Assembly: GCF_001438845.1 (NCBI RefSeq)
Contig: NZ_JQCL01000095.1
Span: 1 to 41,147 of the forward strand
DNA: 41,147 bases
Origin: Lactiplantibacillus xiangfangensis
Lineage (GTDB): Bacteria; Bacillota; Bacilli; Lactobacillales; Lactobacillaceae
Reading direction: 5' to 3'
The notes below the pieces were generated by a model that worked only from the letters and a program-made list of their open reading frames with translations, was not told the origin of the DNA and made no database searches. The position numbers and the translations under genes are program-made. Shown in pieces: positions 18,006-26,832 of this stretch; position 1 is the stretch's first letter, and the number at the start of each line of letters is the position of its first letter.

Positions 18006-18051
18006 TGTTATGATTAATCCATGTAAGTACACATCGATGAGGTGAGAATGA

Positions 18052-19317
18052 ATGTTTGAAAATACCGAGACAAACGGTCCTGTTAACTGCTCATTTTGTG
18101 GTAAATCACAAGATCAAGTTAAAAAGATTGTGGCTGGCCCCGGCGTTTATATCTGTAATGAATGTATCGATTTATGCAAGGAAATTATCGATGAAGAGTT
18201 TAGTGAAGAACGCTCACACGAATTAACAGATATTCCAACGCCAAAGGAAATTGTAGACGAATTGGACCAATATGTTATCGGTCAAAATGAAGCCAAGCGG
18301 ACGTTATCCGTTGCGGTTTATAACCACTACAAGCGTGTTAAAGCGATGACTGACGACGAAGGTCAGAATGATGATGGTCCTGAGTTACAAAAGAGTAACA
18401 TCAGTTTAGTTGGACCAACTGGTTCTGGGAAGACTTTCTTAGCCCAAAGCTTAGCACGGATTCTAGACGTGCCATTCGCCATTGCGGATGCGACCACGTT
18501 GACCGAAGCTGGTTACGTTGGTGAAGACGTTGAAAACATTTTATTAAAGCTATTACAAAATGCGGACTACGACGTTGAACGTGCCGAAAAAGGCATTATC
18601 TATATTGATGAAATTGATAAGATTGCTAAGAAGAGCGAAAATGTTTCGATTACTCGCGACGTTTCTGGTGAAGGGGTCCAACAAGCCCTCTTGAAGATCT
18701 TGGAAGGCACGATTGCTAACGTTCCACCACAGGGTGGCCGTAAGCATCCGCAACAAGAATTCATCCAGATAGATACGACCAACATCCTGTTTATCGTTGG
18801 TGGTGCGTTTGATGGTATCGAAGAGATCGTTAAACGGCGCTTAGGCGATAAGACCATTGGCTTTGGGACTGATACCGATGGTAAGAACGCCGTCTTAGAT
18901 GATTCTAAGAGTTTGATGCAACAAGTTGTTCCCGAAGATCTTTTACAATTTGGGTTAATTCCTGAATTTATCGGTCGGTTACCAATTTTGACCGCCCTAG
19001 AACGGTTAACGGAAGACGATTTGGTCCGCATCTTAACTGAACCCAAGAACGCGCTTGTTAAGCAGTATCAACGTTTAATCGCGTTGGATAATGCGGAACT
19101 TGACTTCAAGAAGGACGCCTTACGTGCAATTGCGCAAGAAGCCTTAGCACGTAATACTGGTGCTCGGGGGCTACGTTCAATCATTGAAGACACGATGCGT
19201 GATATCATGTTTGATATTCCAAGTCGTGAAGACGTCAAAAAAGTGATTATCACCCGGGATACGGTTGAAAATCACGCTGAGCCTGAATTGGTCTTAGAAG
19301 ATCAAAAGGCCTCATAA
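18052..19317 (+). CDS. clpX: ATP-dependent Clp protease ATP-binding subunit ClpX
   Basis: This AAA+ unfoldase feeds substrates into ClpP. It has 421 residues. An N-terminal zinc-binding domain (Cys13, Cys16, Cys35, Cys38) is followed by Walker A GPTGSGKT (121-128) and Walker B IIYIDEID (about 182-189). The family GYVGEDVE pore-loop segment and the [16 protein letters not shown]-like region are present. The ribosome binding site GAGGTGA precedes the ATG. It lies upstream of engB, an order widely kept in Firmicutes. Confidence 0.98.
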   Translation: MFENTETNGPVNCSFCGKSQDQVKKIVAGPGVYICNECIDLCKEIIDEEFSEERSHELTDIPTPKEIVDELDQYVIGQNEAKRTLSVAVYNHYKRVKAMTDDEGQNDDGPELQKSNISLVGPTGSGKTFLAQSLARILDVPFAIADATTLTEAGYVGEDVENILLKLLQNADYDVERAEKGIIYIDEIDKIAKKSENVSITRDVSGEGVQQALLKILEGTIANVPPQGGRKHPQQEFIQIDTTNILFIVGGAFDGIEEIVKRRLGDKTIGFGTDTDGKNAVLDDSKSLMQQVVPEDLLQFGLIPEFIGRLPILTALERLTEDDLVRILTEPKNALVKQYQRLIALDNAELDFKKDALRAIAQEALARNTGARGLRSIIEDTMRDIMFDIPSREDVKKVIITRDTVENHAEPELVLEDQKAS

Positions 19318-19354
19318 ATTCGTTGATTTTTTAACACAGATTAAAATAATTGTT

Positions 19355-19387
19355 CAGGACCGCAGTGCGTTAGCATTCGCGGTCCTG
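19355..19387 (+). terminator. Hairpin after clpX, possible terminator
   Basis: CAGGACCGC (19355-19363) pairs perfectly with GCGGTCCTG (19379-19387). The downstream sequence is only moderately T-rich, so termination is plausible but weak. Confidence 0.5.
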
Positions 19388-19499
19388 ACTGCTGTTTAGC
19401 GCCTAATTTGACTAGCGTTGAATTTGAGCGGATGACCAGCGACGCTTACTAGAAGTGTGTTAGAATAGGACCAGATTATCAGATAAGGGAGTTATTTTG

Positions 19500-20093
19500 A
19501 TGGAAGTGCATAACGTTGAACTTGTTATGAGCGCAGTAGCGCCAAGTCAGTACCCAACGACCGGTTTTCCGGAGGTTGCATTAGCGGGGCGCTCTAACGT
19601 GGGGAAATCATCACTGATTAACGTGTTGATCAACCGCAATAGCTATGCGCGGACGTCGAGTCAGCCTGGCAAGACCCAAACCTTGAACTTTTATAAAGTT
19701 GAAGAACAGCTGTACTTTGTCGACGTACCGGGCTACGGCTATGCGAAGGTTTCTAAGAAGGACCGCGAAAAGTGGGGCCAGATGATTGAAACCTACCTGA
19801 CTAGCCGTGATACGCTTCGAGGAGTGGTGATTCTGGTCGATGCGCGCCACGCACCAACTAAGGATGACGTCGCAATGTATGAATGGATGCGGTATTATAA
19901 GATGCCGCTGTTAGTGGTCGCCACTAAGAGTGATAAGATTCCACGGGGCAAGTGGAACAAGCAAGAGAGTTTGATTAAAAAAACGCTTAATTTCCAAGCC
20001 GACGACGACTTTATTGCCTTTTCAGCAAAAACTAAAGCGGGTAAGGATGCCGTTTGGCAATGGATTGAAGCACATACTGTAGGAGGCCACTAG
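19500..20093 (+). CDS. engB: Ribosome-biogenesis GTPase EngB (YsxC)
   Basis: This small essential GTPase is needed for 50S subunit maturation. It has 197 residues with G1 GRSNVGKSS (30-38), G3 DVPGYG (75-80), G4 TKSD (142-145) and G5 FSAK, all at family positions. The ATG at 19500 has AAGGGAG 8 nt upstream; the in-frame TTG directly before it would add a single Met and is not needed. A small MazG-like gene follows 1 nt later. Confidence 0.96.
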   Translation: MEVHNVELVMSAVAPSQYPTTGFPEVALAGRSNVGKSSLINVLINRNSYARTSSQPGKTQTLNFYKVEEQLYFVDVPGYGYAKVSKKDREKWGQMIETYLTSRDTLRGVVILVDARHAPTKDDVAMYEWMRYYKMPLLVVATKSDKIPRGKWNKQESLIKKTLNFQADDDFIAFSAKTKAGKDAVWQWIEAHTVGGH

Positions 20094-20094
20094 T

Positions 20095-20391
20095 TTGGAA
20101 TTTAATGAATATCAATCGTTAGCAAATCGGACGTTGTACGGTAACGAACAAGTTTTAACGAACTTGTCGTTGGGGTTGGCCTCCGAAACCGGTCAAGTAG
20201 TGGACTTAGTTAAGAAGTACACTTTCCATGGCGATCGGTTGAATAAGGATCAATTAACAAAGCAGATGGGTGACGTCCTGTGGTACTTGTCACAAGTTGC
20301 CGAATGGGCAGACATTCCATTTGATGAAGTTGCTAAGCAAAACATTACTAAGCTAAACCATAAGTATCCGAATGGTAAACCGGCCAAGTAA
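20095..20391 (+). CDS. MazG-like protein with altered metal motif
   Basis: This 98-residue all-helical protein resembles MazG-type nucleotide pyrophosphohydrolases, which hydrolyse NTPs to NMP and pyrophosphate. The two characteristic helices are present: LGLASETGQVVDLVKKY and KQMGDVLWYLSQVAEW. The metal-binding acidic residues are normally ExxE and ExxD, but here they read E31-T-G-Q34 and Q57-M-G-D60. Two of the four carboxylates are Gln, so hydrolysis is doubtful. The TTG start overlaps the end region of engB (1 nt gap), with TAGGAGG about 8 nt upstream. It is co-transcribed with engB and ends in a good terminator. Confidence 0.8.
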   Translation: MEFNEYQSLANRTLYGNEQVLTNLSLGLASETGQVVDLVKKYTFHGDRLNKDQLTKQMGDVLWYLSQVAEWADIPFDEVAKQNITKLNHKYPNGKPAK

Positions 20392-20408
20392 TCGCTAGTT
20401 AACAATCA

Positions 20409-20457
20409 AAGAAGCGCTTGCCATAACCTAACTGGGTTGTGGTGAGTGCTTCTTTTT
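20409..20457 (+). terminator. Intrinsic terminator of engB operon
   Basis: A long imperfect stem (AAGAAGCGCTTG with the facing GTGAGTGCTTCTT and an inner ACC/GGT part) is followed by Ts. Confidence 0.8.
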
Positions 20458-20507
20458 GATCGGTATTCCAAGTTGCCAGCTAGTTCTAAAAAAGGATGAT
20501 TAAAACC

Positions 20508-20538
20508 TTGCCTTCAAGTGAACTTTAAGGGTTACAGT
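20508..20538 (+). promoter_or_regulatory. MerR-type promoter with operator in a 19-bp spacer
   Basis: TTGCCT (20508-20513) and TACAGT (20533-20538) are 19 bp apart. The dyad CCTTCAAGTGAACTTTAAGG (20511-20530) fills the spacer. This long spacer with a central palindrome is the hallmark of promoters activated by DNA untwisting by MerR proteins. The gene downstream encodes one. Confidence 0.8.
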
Positions 20539-20582
20539 AATCATATGAATTAAGCACATGGTTTATCTAGGAGGAATTTTGA

Positions 20583-20993
20583 ATGAACATTAAAGAAGCT
20601 AGTCAACAAACGGGTGTTTCGTCCGCGGCAATTCGTTATTATGAAAAGGAAGGGCTAATTCCGGCGATTGATCGAACCGAAGTTGGTAATCGGGATATTG
20701 ATAATCGCATCTTACGCCGGATTCGGTTCGTGACGCAGATGCGCTCGGCGGGGATGAGTATTGAAAATTTACGACGCTACATCCAACTGTTCGATGCGCA
20801 GGAAGATAATACTAAGGAACAACGGGCCTTACTACAGGAACAGTTAGCCGTCATGGAAGAAAAGCGCGATGACTTACAAGCCGCTATCGACCATTTAAAC
20901 TATAAGCTAGCCCATTTTGACGACCACATGGCGTCGACGGAAGCCGAACTACGGGCGTTAGAAGCACAACATCAGTCTGAACGAGACTCATAG
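20583..20993 (+). CDS. MerR family transcriptional regulator
   Basis: This 136-residue DNA-binding protein has an N-terminal winged helix (MNIKEASQQTGVSSAAIRYYEKEGLIP, residues 1-27) and the usual MerR hinge (NRDIDNRILRRIRFVTQMRSAGMSI). A C-terminal coiled coil follows (about 80-130). There is no Cys pair for metal sensing. It most resembles the AdhR/CadR-like branch responding to aldehyde or other stresses in Firmicutes, but the inducer is unknown. It probably controls its own gene through the 19-bp-spacer promoter upstream and is followed directly by a terminator. Other targets are not in this window. Confidence 0.92.
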   Translation: MNIKEASQQTGVSSAAIRYYEKEGLIPAIDRTEVGNRDIDNRILRRIRFVTQMRSAGMSIENLRRYIQLFDAQEDNTKEQRALLQEQLAVMEEKRDDLQAAIDHLNYKLAHFDDHMASTEAELRALEAQHQSERDS

Positions 20994-21006
20994 CAATAAA
21001 AGCAAG

Positions 21007-21042
21007 CGTATTTGGGAAGCCGATTCTCAAATACGTTTTTTT
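21007..21042 (+). terminator. Intrinsic terminator of the merR gene
   Basis: CGTATTTGGGAA (21007-21018) pairs with TTCTCAAATACG (21024-21035), followed by seven Ts. Confidence 0.9.
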
Positions 21043-21069
21043 GTAAAAAGCGTAAAAACATGCTACTTT
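21041..21069 (+). promoter_or_regulatory. Possible promoter of the two-component operon
   Basis: TTGTAA (21041-21046), a 17-bp spacer and TGC-TACTTT (-10 at 21064-21069), overlapping the end of the merR terminator T run. Confidence 0.4.
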
Positions 21070-21112
21070 TAGAAGAAGACCGACAGACTAGGGTTACAAG
21101 TGAGGGATAGCC

Positions 21113-21739
21113 ATGATTAAAACGATTTTGGTCGATGATAGCCCGCTGATTACGAGCGGACTACAAATTATTTTGGACAGTGATCCGGATTTGACGGTCA
21201 CAAAAGTCTTTGATAATGCTCCGGCGGCGATTGCATATTGTGATCAGCATCCCGTTGATGTGGTACTGATGGACGTACGAATGCCGGGGATGAGCGGCGT
21301 AACGGCGACTAAGACGCTCGCTCAAAATATAGGTGTCAAAGTATTGATTTTGACGACTTTTGATGAAGATGACGATATTATTACCGGCATTCAAAATGGG
21401 GCGGCGGGTTACTTATTGAAGACCACCCCGGCGGATCAAATTATTGCGGGCATTAAAGCCGTTGCGAATAATCAGAGTATTTTATCTAAGCCCGTGATGA
21501 CAAAGGCGGCTGCACAATTGGTGACAAAAAAGCCCACTGCTGATTTATCGGCTTTGACGGCGCGGGAGCAAGAAATCACGCAATTAGTTGCTCAAGGACT
21601 TACTAATAAAGAAATTGCGCAGACGCTCTTTTTGAGTGAGGGGACCGTTAATAATAACTTGTCGACAATTTTACATAAGTTGGCGTTAAACCACCGGACA
21701 CAATTAGCCATCTATTATTTGACCGGGGGGCAAGGCTAA
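21113..21739 (+). CDS. NarL/LuxR-family response regulator
   Basis: This 208-residue regulator has a receiver domain at 1-120 with Asp8/Asp9, phospho-acceptor Asp54 (VLMDVRMPGMSG), Thr81/82 and Lys103. A LuxR-type helix-turn-helix lies at about 145-205 (LTAREQEITQLVAQGLTNKEIAQ). It is encoded immediately before its histidine kinase, and an ABC exporter follows. That layout is typical of systems sensing cell-envelope stress or antimicrobial compounds (LiaRS/DesKR-like), though the signal here is unknown. Confidence 0.95.
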   Translation: MIKTILVDDSPLITSGLQIILDSDPDLTVTKVFDNAPAAIAYCDQHPVDVVLMDVRMPGMSGVTATKTLAQNIGVKVLILTTFDEDDDIITGIQNGAAGYLLKTTPADQIIAGIKAVANNQSILSKPVMTKAAAQLVTKKPTADLSALTAREQEITQLVAQGLTNKEIAQTLFLSEGTVNNNLSTILHKLALNHRTQLAIYYLTGGQG

Positions 21740-22873
21740 ATGTCATTAATGCGATTTATTCTTAACGTTGGGGGGCTAGTTGCTCTGGTTGGCTACGCCG
21801 TCATAGCACAGTCAGAGTTGCAACTGACCATTGCAATTGCTAACCTATTAGTCCTGCTCAGTGCTTTTTTTATAATGGTCAGCTTACCTCAAACGCGCTG
21901 GTGGTTGACGCTTGGACAGCTCATTTTGGTGGTAGTGGTTGCACCGAGAGATCCTGTTATATGGTTTACATTGCCATTAGTTATTTGGAATGGCGTCGCA
22001 GCCGAATCGTTTGAATGGTGGACGTTGGTTGCGTTCGGCAGTGCGCTACTAGTGGGAAGTTGGCGGCTCAGTCAGTTACCATTAGCGGGTTGGTACGGGG
22101 GCTGGTGTTTATTTCTAGTTGCCCTAACTTGGGCGTTTCAACGACAGGAACAGCGGCACCTGCAATTGTTAAAAACGACTGAGCATTTACGGCGGGAGCG
22201 TAATCACTACGCCACGCTCTTCCAACAAGGTGTCGATAATGCGAATGTACGTGAAAGTCAGGCTGCCGCAGTTGAACGGCAACGGCTTGTTCATGAAATC
22301 CATGACCAATTAGGGCACCAACTGACCGGGAGTTTGATGCAACTGCAAGCTGCCAAAATCAGTTACCGAACTGATCCTAAACAGGGTGAAGCTTTGTTAG
22401 ATCACGCGACGGCAATTGTCCGTCAGGGGATTACCGATATTCGCCAGATTTTGCATACGGAACAACTTGCGCAGGAGACTGTGAATGTTGACCGGTTAAA
22501 GGGCCAGCTCCAGCAATTTGCCGATCAGTATCATTTCAAGGCGCAATTTTTGTATAGTGGTGAATTAACCGTTATCACAGCATTGCAGTGGCGGGTGTTT
22601 GCGGCTAACTTGCAAGAGAGCCTAACCAATACGTTAAAATATAGTCAAGCGAGCAACGTGGTCGTTACGGTGCGCGTCTACCCAACGTTTATTCGACTAA
22701 CGGTTCAAAACGACGGGCAAGCTGCGCCTAACTATCAACTGGGGCTCGGTTTGGCAGGGATGGCGGAGCGAACGGCAAATTTGGGTGGCCAACTATTGGT
22801 CGATGGTCAAACTGGTTTCACGGTGACGACCAATTTACCACGTGAAAGTCATGAGGAATCTCATGGGGCATAA
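21740..22873 (+). CDS. Sensor histidine kinase, HisKA_3 (NarX/DesK) type
   Basis: This 377-residue membrane kinase has an N-terminal half with about five to six hydrophobic helices and almost no extracellular domain, followed by a coiled coil. The HisKA_3 dimerisation domain carries phospho-acceptor His188 in HEIHDQLGHQLTG. An HATPase domain follows with an N-box (NLQESLTNTLKYSQ) and GLGLAGMAERTANLGG. Lacking an outer sensor domain, it probably senses the membrane or a partner transporter. The ATG directly abuts the response-regulator stop codon, so the two are translationally coupled. Confidence 0.94.
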   Translation: MSLMRFILNVGGLVALVGYAVIAQSELQLTIAIANLLVLLSAFFIMVSLPQTRWWLTLGQLILVVVVAPRDPVIWFTLPLVIWNGVAAESFEWWTLVAFGSALLVGSWRLSQLPLAGWYGGWCLFLVALTWAFQRQEQRHLQLLKTTEHLRRERNHYATLFQQGVDNANVRESQAAAVERQRLVHEIHDQLGHQLTGSLMQLQAAKISYRTDPKQGEALLDHATAIVRQGITDIRQILHTEQLAQETVNVDRLKGQLQQFADQYHFKAQFLYSGELTVITALQWRVFAANLQESLTNTLKYSQASNVVVTVRVYPTFIRLTVQNDGQAAPNYQLGLGLAGMAERTANLGGQLLVDGQTGFTVTTNLPRESHEESHGA

Positions 22874-22877
22874 ATGA

Positions 22878-22909
22878 GGAATTGCACTGGGTGGCAATTC
22901 CATTTTTTT
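22878..22909 (+). terminator. Intrinsic terminator between kinase and ABC genes
   Basis: GGAATTGC (22878-22885) pairs perfectly with GCAATTCC (22894-22901), followed by A and seven Ts. It lies 36 bp before the ATPase start. Confidence 0.85.
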
Positions 22910-22944
22910 ATACAATGGATTTATCAATTAGAGGGGGTCTAACT

Positions 22945-23895
22945 ATGACGGCAAGTTTAACAGATGGTTTAGTTGTCAAAGGCTTAACGAAACGTTTTGG
23001 CACCAAGGTAGCGGTAGATGATGTTAGCTTTGACATTGCACCGGGTAAAATTTTAGGACTGTTAGGGCCAAATGGTGCTGGTAAAACGACCACGATCAGT
23101 ATGATTACCGGATTATTAAATAAAACCAGTGGTAGTGTGACGTTATTTGGTGAGCCATTGACGCCAACGAATACGGCAATTCGGCGCCGTTTTGGGGTCG
23201 TTCCGCAAGATTTAGCCCTGTTTGACGATCTATCGGCCGCGGAAAACGTTCGTTACTTTGGTGGCCTGTACGGATTACGTGGGCCGGCGCTAAAAAACGG
23301 CGTTGACCGTGCGCTTGCGGTCGTAGGTCTCAGTGAGCACCAGAATCAGCGGCCAGCAACTTTTTCTGGTGGGATGCAGCGCCGGTTGAACATTGCCATG
23401 GCGCTTGTCCACCAGCCGGAACTAATCTTTATGGATGAACCGACCGTTGGAATCGACCCGCAGTCTCGTAATTATATCTTAACGGCAATTGAAAAGATGC
23501 GCTCGCAAGGGATGACGGTTGTCTATACCAGTCATTATATGGAAGAAGTAGAACGACTGGCCGATAAAATTGTGATTATTGATCATGGCAAAGTGATTGT
23601 TCAAGGAACTGAAGCCGAATTAGTTAACTTGGTAACGACAACTAAACAAGTCTCAATTACGGTTGCTGAGCCTAAGTTGGTTAACGTGGCCCCACTACTT
23701 GCCATTGCGGGGGTTCAACAAGCTACGGTTCAGGGACAGGAGCTACAGCTCGTAACGGCAGTCGAAAGTAACCCGCTAAATCAAGTCTTGATGACGCTCA
23801 TTGATCAAGGGGTCACTGTTGATCAGGTGGACCAACCGCAGATTGACTTAGAAACGGTCTTCTTGAATTTGACGGGTCGAAACTTAAGGGATTAG
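22945..23895 (+). CDS. ABC transporter ATP-binding protein
   Basis: This cytoplasmic ATPase of an ABC-2 type exporter has 316 residues. Motifs are Walker A GPNGAGKTT (41-49), signature FSGGMQRRLNIAMAL, Walker B LIFMDEPTVGID and the switch His in YTSHYMEE. The C-terminal 80 residues form the accessory domain common in drug and antimicrobial-peptide exporters. The start at 22945 follows GAGGGGG; an upstream TTG in frame would read through the terminator hairpin and is rejected. It forms a unit with the two permeases downstream. Confidence 0.93.
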   Translation: MTASLTDGLVVKGLTKRFGTKVAVDDVSFDIAPGKILGLLGPNGAGKTTTISMITGLLNKTSGSVTLFGEPLTPTNTAIRRRFGVVPQDLALFDDLSAAENVRYFGGLYGLRGPALKNGVDRALAVVGLSEHQNQRPATFSGGMQRRLNIAMALVHQPELIFMDEPTVGIDPQSRNYILTAIEKMRSQGMTVVYTSHYMEEVERLADKIVIIDHGKVIVQGTEAELVNLVTTTKQVSITVAEPKLVNVAPLLAIAGVQQATVQGQELQLVTAVESNPLNQVLMTLIDQGVTVDQVDQPQIDLETVFLNLTGRNLRD

Positions 23896-23906
23896 GGGGT
23901 GACGTC

Positions 23907-24986
23907 ATGATTGGAACTATTATCAAACGAGTATTTGTACAAGATTTACGCAACCGGTCGAATTACGTCTATTTTTTAATTTTACCAGTTAGTTTGATGG
24001 TCATCTTAGGTCTCGTATTACAAGGAACGTTTGCGACCCAATTAGATTCTAAAGTTGCACCCGTTCACGTCCAGTACGTGGTAGACCACTCACAACAAGC
24101 ACAATTATTCGATAAAATGGTTAAACATGCAGATATCGCACACCTGGACTTTAAAAGTCAACGTGATTTAGCACGAGCCAAACACGTGGTCCGCACACAG
24201 TCGAATACGGCGATCGTTCAATTTGGGACGACCGCGACGGTTCAGACGTCAAAGGGACTCAACGATTATCAAACGATCCTGTTAAAAAGTAGTTTAGCAG
24301 CAATTTTTCGACAAATGGGTTTGGTCCAGACAGCAATCCATTATCGCGGCAAGCTAGCAACCGTATCAACGAAGAAATTGGTGAAGGTTAACCACGTGCA
24401 AGCCCACCAGTCCGCAACGTCTTTCCAATACTACGCGTTAGCGATGATGGGGATGTTTATGCTGTACTTTTCAGAAGTTGGGCTTGATATGTTTGGCAAG
24501 GCTCGGCGGCAAAAAACGTTAGCTAGGGAGCTACTGACACCTGTGACCCGTGGAAAGTTGCTCAATGCAACGGTGGGTGGTCATTTGCTATTCGGGATGC
24601 TTGTCATTGGGGTTTTGATGGGAATCACAACTGGTCTATTTAAGATGCCATGGTCGCGGGCACTTGGATTTACCTTGATCAATTTCAGCGGACTGATGGC
24701 CCTTTTCTTAATTATCGGGTTATTGATGGATACAATTAATAGCCGGGTCGGTAGTGGCATCGTGCAAATTGTTATTCAGTTAGTCGCCTTTTTGGGTGGA
24801 GGCTATTTTCCAACGTCTAGTACGATGATGCAATTTTCACCCCTAGGTTGGATTATGGGTCCCATGCGTTCAGCGTTGTGGACGACCAGTTCACTGGATT
24901 GGTCAGGAGCCGCGTTAAACTTTGGCTTGGCGTTTGGACTGTTGATCCTCGTAAACTGGATTATTCGTCGTCGGGAGGTGTTCTAA
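23907..24986 (+). CDS. ABC-2 type permease, first subunit
   Basis: This 359-residue membrane protein has one N-terminal helix (about 22-42), a large outer domain (about 45-170) and five to six C-terminal helices, the ABC-2 layout seen in YhgE/LinearmycinR-type exporters. The extracellular part is rich in Val, Lys and Gln with no recognised motif. The start has GGGGGTG upstream. Its stop codon overlaps the ATG of the second permease (TAATG), so the pair is probably made in equal amounts as a heterodimer. Confidence 0.9.
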   Translation: MIGTIIKRVFVQDLRNRSNYVYFLILPVSLMVILGLVLQGTFATQLDSKVAPVHVQYVVDHSQQAQLFDKMVKHADIAHLDFKSQRDLARAKHVVRTQSNTAIVQFGTTATVQTSKGLNDYQTILLKSSLAAIFRQMGLVQTAIHYRGKLATVSTKKLVKVNHVQAHQSATSFQYYALAMMGMFMLYFSEVGLDMFGKARRQKTLARELLTPVTRGKLLNATVGGHLLFGMLVIGVLMGITTGLFKMPWSRALGFTLINFSGLMALFLIIGLLMDTINSRVGSGIVQIVIQLVAFLGGGYFPTSSTMMQFSPLGWIMGPMRSALWTTSSLDWSGAALNFGLAFGLLILVNWIIRRREVF

Positions 24987-26125
24987 TGCGAGCAATTTTA
25001 TGGTTAGTTAAAGAGCGAATCATTATTTGGAAAAATCATCCTTGGCAAGTGTTGTTCTTGTTAGCCGTGCCATTTTTAAGCGTTGTCTTGTATTTATACA
25101 CCTCGACGGGGACCAGCCAGGATAATTTAACGCTAGGCGTTGTTGATCATGACCGGACAGCAACTAGTCATTTATTAGTCCAAGGGATGCGTCGGCGAAC
25201 GACTGTGAAAATGTTGACCCATGAGCAAGAAGCAAAGGCGTTGTCACAACAAAATGTGATGGCGATTGTGACTATTCCAACTGATTATCAGCAACGGATG
25301 GATAAGGGCGAACGGCCGGCGCTAACTTTGCGAGCTTTGCAGCAAGGAACGCTCATTAATAATTTGCGGGATTCAGTAACGGCATCTGTAACGGATACCT
25401 TACAAGTACGCGGGTTGGCAACCAGATCGGTGCCAATTAAACAAGTTGGGACGTACTTAGAGACGCATACGCCCCAACTTAAATTTAGGCAAATTGATCA
25501 GCACGTGGCTTCACATACTTTGACGCTCCAAATCATTGGCTTCCTACTCATGATGATGCTGTACCAAGCTAACACGTTTGGAACGCGGAGTTTACAGTTA
25601 GAGCGCCGTAACAAGATTTATCAACGAACGATGTTAACGCCCATTAGTCCCGCAAGTTACTTTGGCGGAACGGCGTTGTTTGGGCTGTTAGCAATGCTGG
25701 TTGAGGTGGTCTTAACGGTGATTGTGATGGTGGGTATTTTTAAAATCTCGATTGGTATGTCAGTTTTGACACTTATGGGAGTTCTGCTTTGGTTTGGTAT
25801 TTTAGCAGTCCTTTGGTCCTTGGCAGTTGGGGTCTTAGCTAATAGTTCAGGGTTGGCGAATGGGCTGCAAGTTTTATTGATCACGCTGTCGAGTCTATTG
25901 TCAGGGGCTTTGATTCCAATTTCAGTCATGCCGACAGTGATGCAACGTGTCGCCATGATTACGCCACAATATTGGTTGTTGCAAGCCTTGACCCAACTTC
26001 AGTTGGGAACGGTAACTGGGAAGTTTTGGGAGAGTTTGGCAATGGTCGGATTATTTAGCCTCCTATGTTTTAGTTTGGCCATCTTTGGGTTCATGCGTCG
26101 TCAACGACAAGAAATCTTTGACTAA
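24986..26125 (+). CDS. ABC-2 type permease, second subunit
   Basis: This 379-residue membrane protein has the same layout as its neighbour: one N-terminal helix, an outer domain, then a cluster of helices including a conserved ALIPISVMP-type segment of ABC-2 exporters. The start at 24986 is chosen for GGGAGG 7 nt upstream and the TAATG overlap; a longer frame starts inside the previous gene and is rejected. With the ATPase it should form an exporter. Context with the two-component system suggests a role in resistance or in removal of toxic amphiphiles. Confidence 0.9.
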   Translation: MRAILWLVKERIIIWKNHPWQVLFLLAVPFLSVVLYLYTSTGTSQDNLTLGVVDHDRTATSHLLVQGMRRRTTVKMLTHEQEAKALSQQNVMAIVTIPTDYQQRMDKGERPALTLRALQQGTLINNLRDSVTASVTDTLQVRGLATRSVPIKQVGTYLETHTPQLKFRQIDQHVASHTLTLQIIGFLLMMMLYQANTFGTRSLQLERRNKIYQRTMLTPISPASYFGGTALFGLLAMLVEVVLTVIVMVGIFKISIGMSVLTLMGVLLWFGILAVLWSLAVGVLANSSGLANGLQVLLITLSSLLSGALIPISVMPTVMQRVAMITPQYWLLQALTQLQLGTVTGKFWESLAMVGLFSLLCFSLAIFGFMRRQRQEIFD

Positions 26126-26144
26126 CTATTTGTAAGCATTCCGA

Positions 26145-26173
26145 TTGCATTCAGTCTCGGTCTGCGCTATAGT
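26145..26173 (+). promoter_or_regulatory. Promoter of the HesB-like gene
   Basis: TTGCAT (26145-26150), a 17-bp spacer and TATAGT (26168-26173). Confidence 0.65.
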
Positions 26174-26228
26174 GATAACTGTAAACAAGTTGTGTACAAT
26201 CTATTGGATGAGCGAGAAAGGGTGCTGT

Positions 26229-26639
26229 ATGATGAAGATTAACATTAAAGATGACGCACAAACGTATTTGGCTGACAAAATTCCAGCGGGGAGTCGGGTA
26301 ATTTTAACCGTTGATGATGGTTCTAATAAATATTCGAGCCTGGGTGGAAGCTGTGCGATTGGCAATAAGTTTCAGTTGGTTATCTTGAAAGATGCTGATC
26401 CCGCTTATACGACAGTCCTTGAAAACAACGCGGGCTATGATATGGCAACGGCGCCCGCAGACGAAGACTTTTTAGGTAACGGTTTGAACATCTCACGTTG
26501 GCACAACGCTTTAGCGCTGAAAGATGATAGTGGCATGTTAGACGGTGCATTATCCGTTGTCGACTGGCGGAACGTTACCCCAGAGACGGAAGCTGAACGG
26601 CGTGAAAAGATGGAAACACTCGGAACTAAAATCTGCTAA
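26229..26639 (+). CDS. HesB/IscA-like iron-sulfur biosynthesis family protein
   Basis: This 136-residue cytoplasmic protein matches the Fe-S_biosyn (HesB/YadR) fold common in lactobacilli: KINIKDDAQTYLADKI at the start, LTVDDGSNKYSSLGGSCAIGNKFQLVI in the middle, and a C-terminal helix. It has only one conserved-looking mid-domain Cys (SCAIG) and a terminal Cys. It therefore lacks the three-Cys IscA scaffold, and a true cluster-carrier role is doubtful. Start is ATG 26229 or ATG 26232, both downstream of GAAAGGG; the longer in-frame TTG overlaps the promoter and is rejected. Monocistronic. Confidence 0.75.
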   Translation: MMKINIKDDAQTYLADKIPAGSRVILTVDDGSNKYSSLGGSCAIGNKFQLVILKDADPAYTTVLENNAGYDMATAPADEDFLGNGLNISRWHNALALKDDSGMLDGALSVVDWRNVTPETEAERREKMETLGTKIC

Positions 26640-26660
26640 TAACAATTAAATCAATCAATA

Positions 26661-26697
26661 AAACAACCTTCAGAGAAAATTTCTGAAGGTTGTTTTT
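26661..26697 (+). terminator. Intrinsic terminator of the HesB-like gene
   Basis: AACAACCTTCAGA pairs perfectly with TCTGAAGGTTGTT, followed by Ts to 26697. Confidence 0.9.
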
Positions 26698-26709
26698 ATA
26701 TCGATAACT

Positions 26710-26820
26710 AAAGAGTGAAAGTTAAATTTAGGGATCGATTACTGTTGTATCAGTATTTAGACTAATACAAATTAACTACTTGTGAGTTAATCCGGTTGCC
26801 ACTGATGACATGCGGTCGTG
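26710..26820 (+). repeat. Truncated copy 2 of the multi-branched repeat
   Basis: It contains the conserved flank (26710-26796) and the left arm of the outer stem (GGTTGCCACTGATGACATGC, about 26794-26813), then stops. Neither the three inner hairpins nor the right arm is present. It shares its outer-arm sequence with copy 1 at 200-226. Confidence 0.7.
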
Positions 26821-26832
26821 TGGGTGTTAATG

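Noticed and set aside
18600-19046. 148-codon open frame antisense to clpX
   Set aside because: Shadow of a conserved gene; no initiation signal or recognisable fold.
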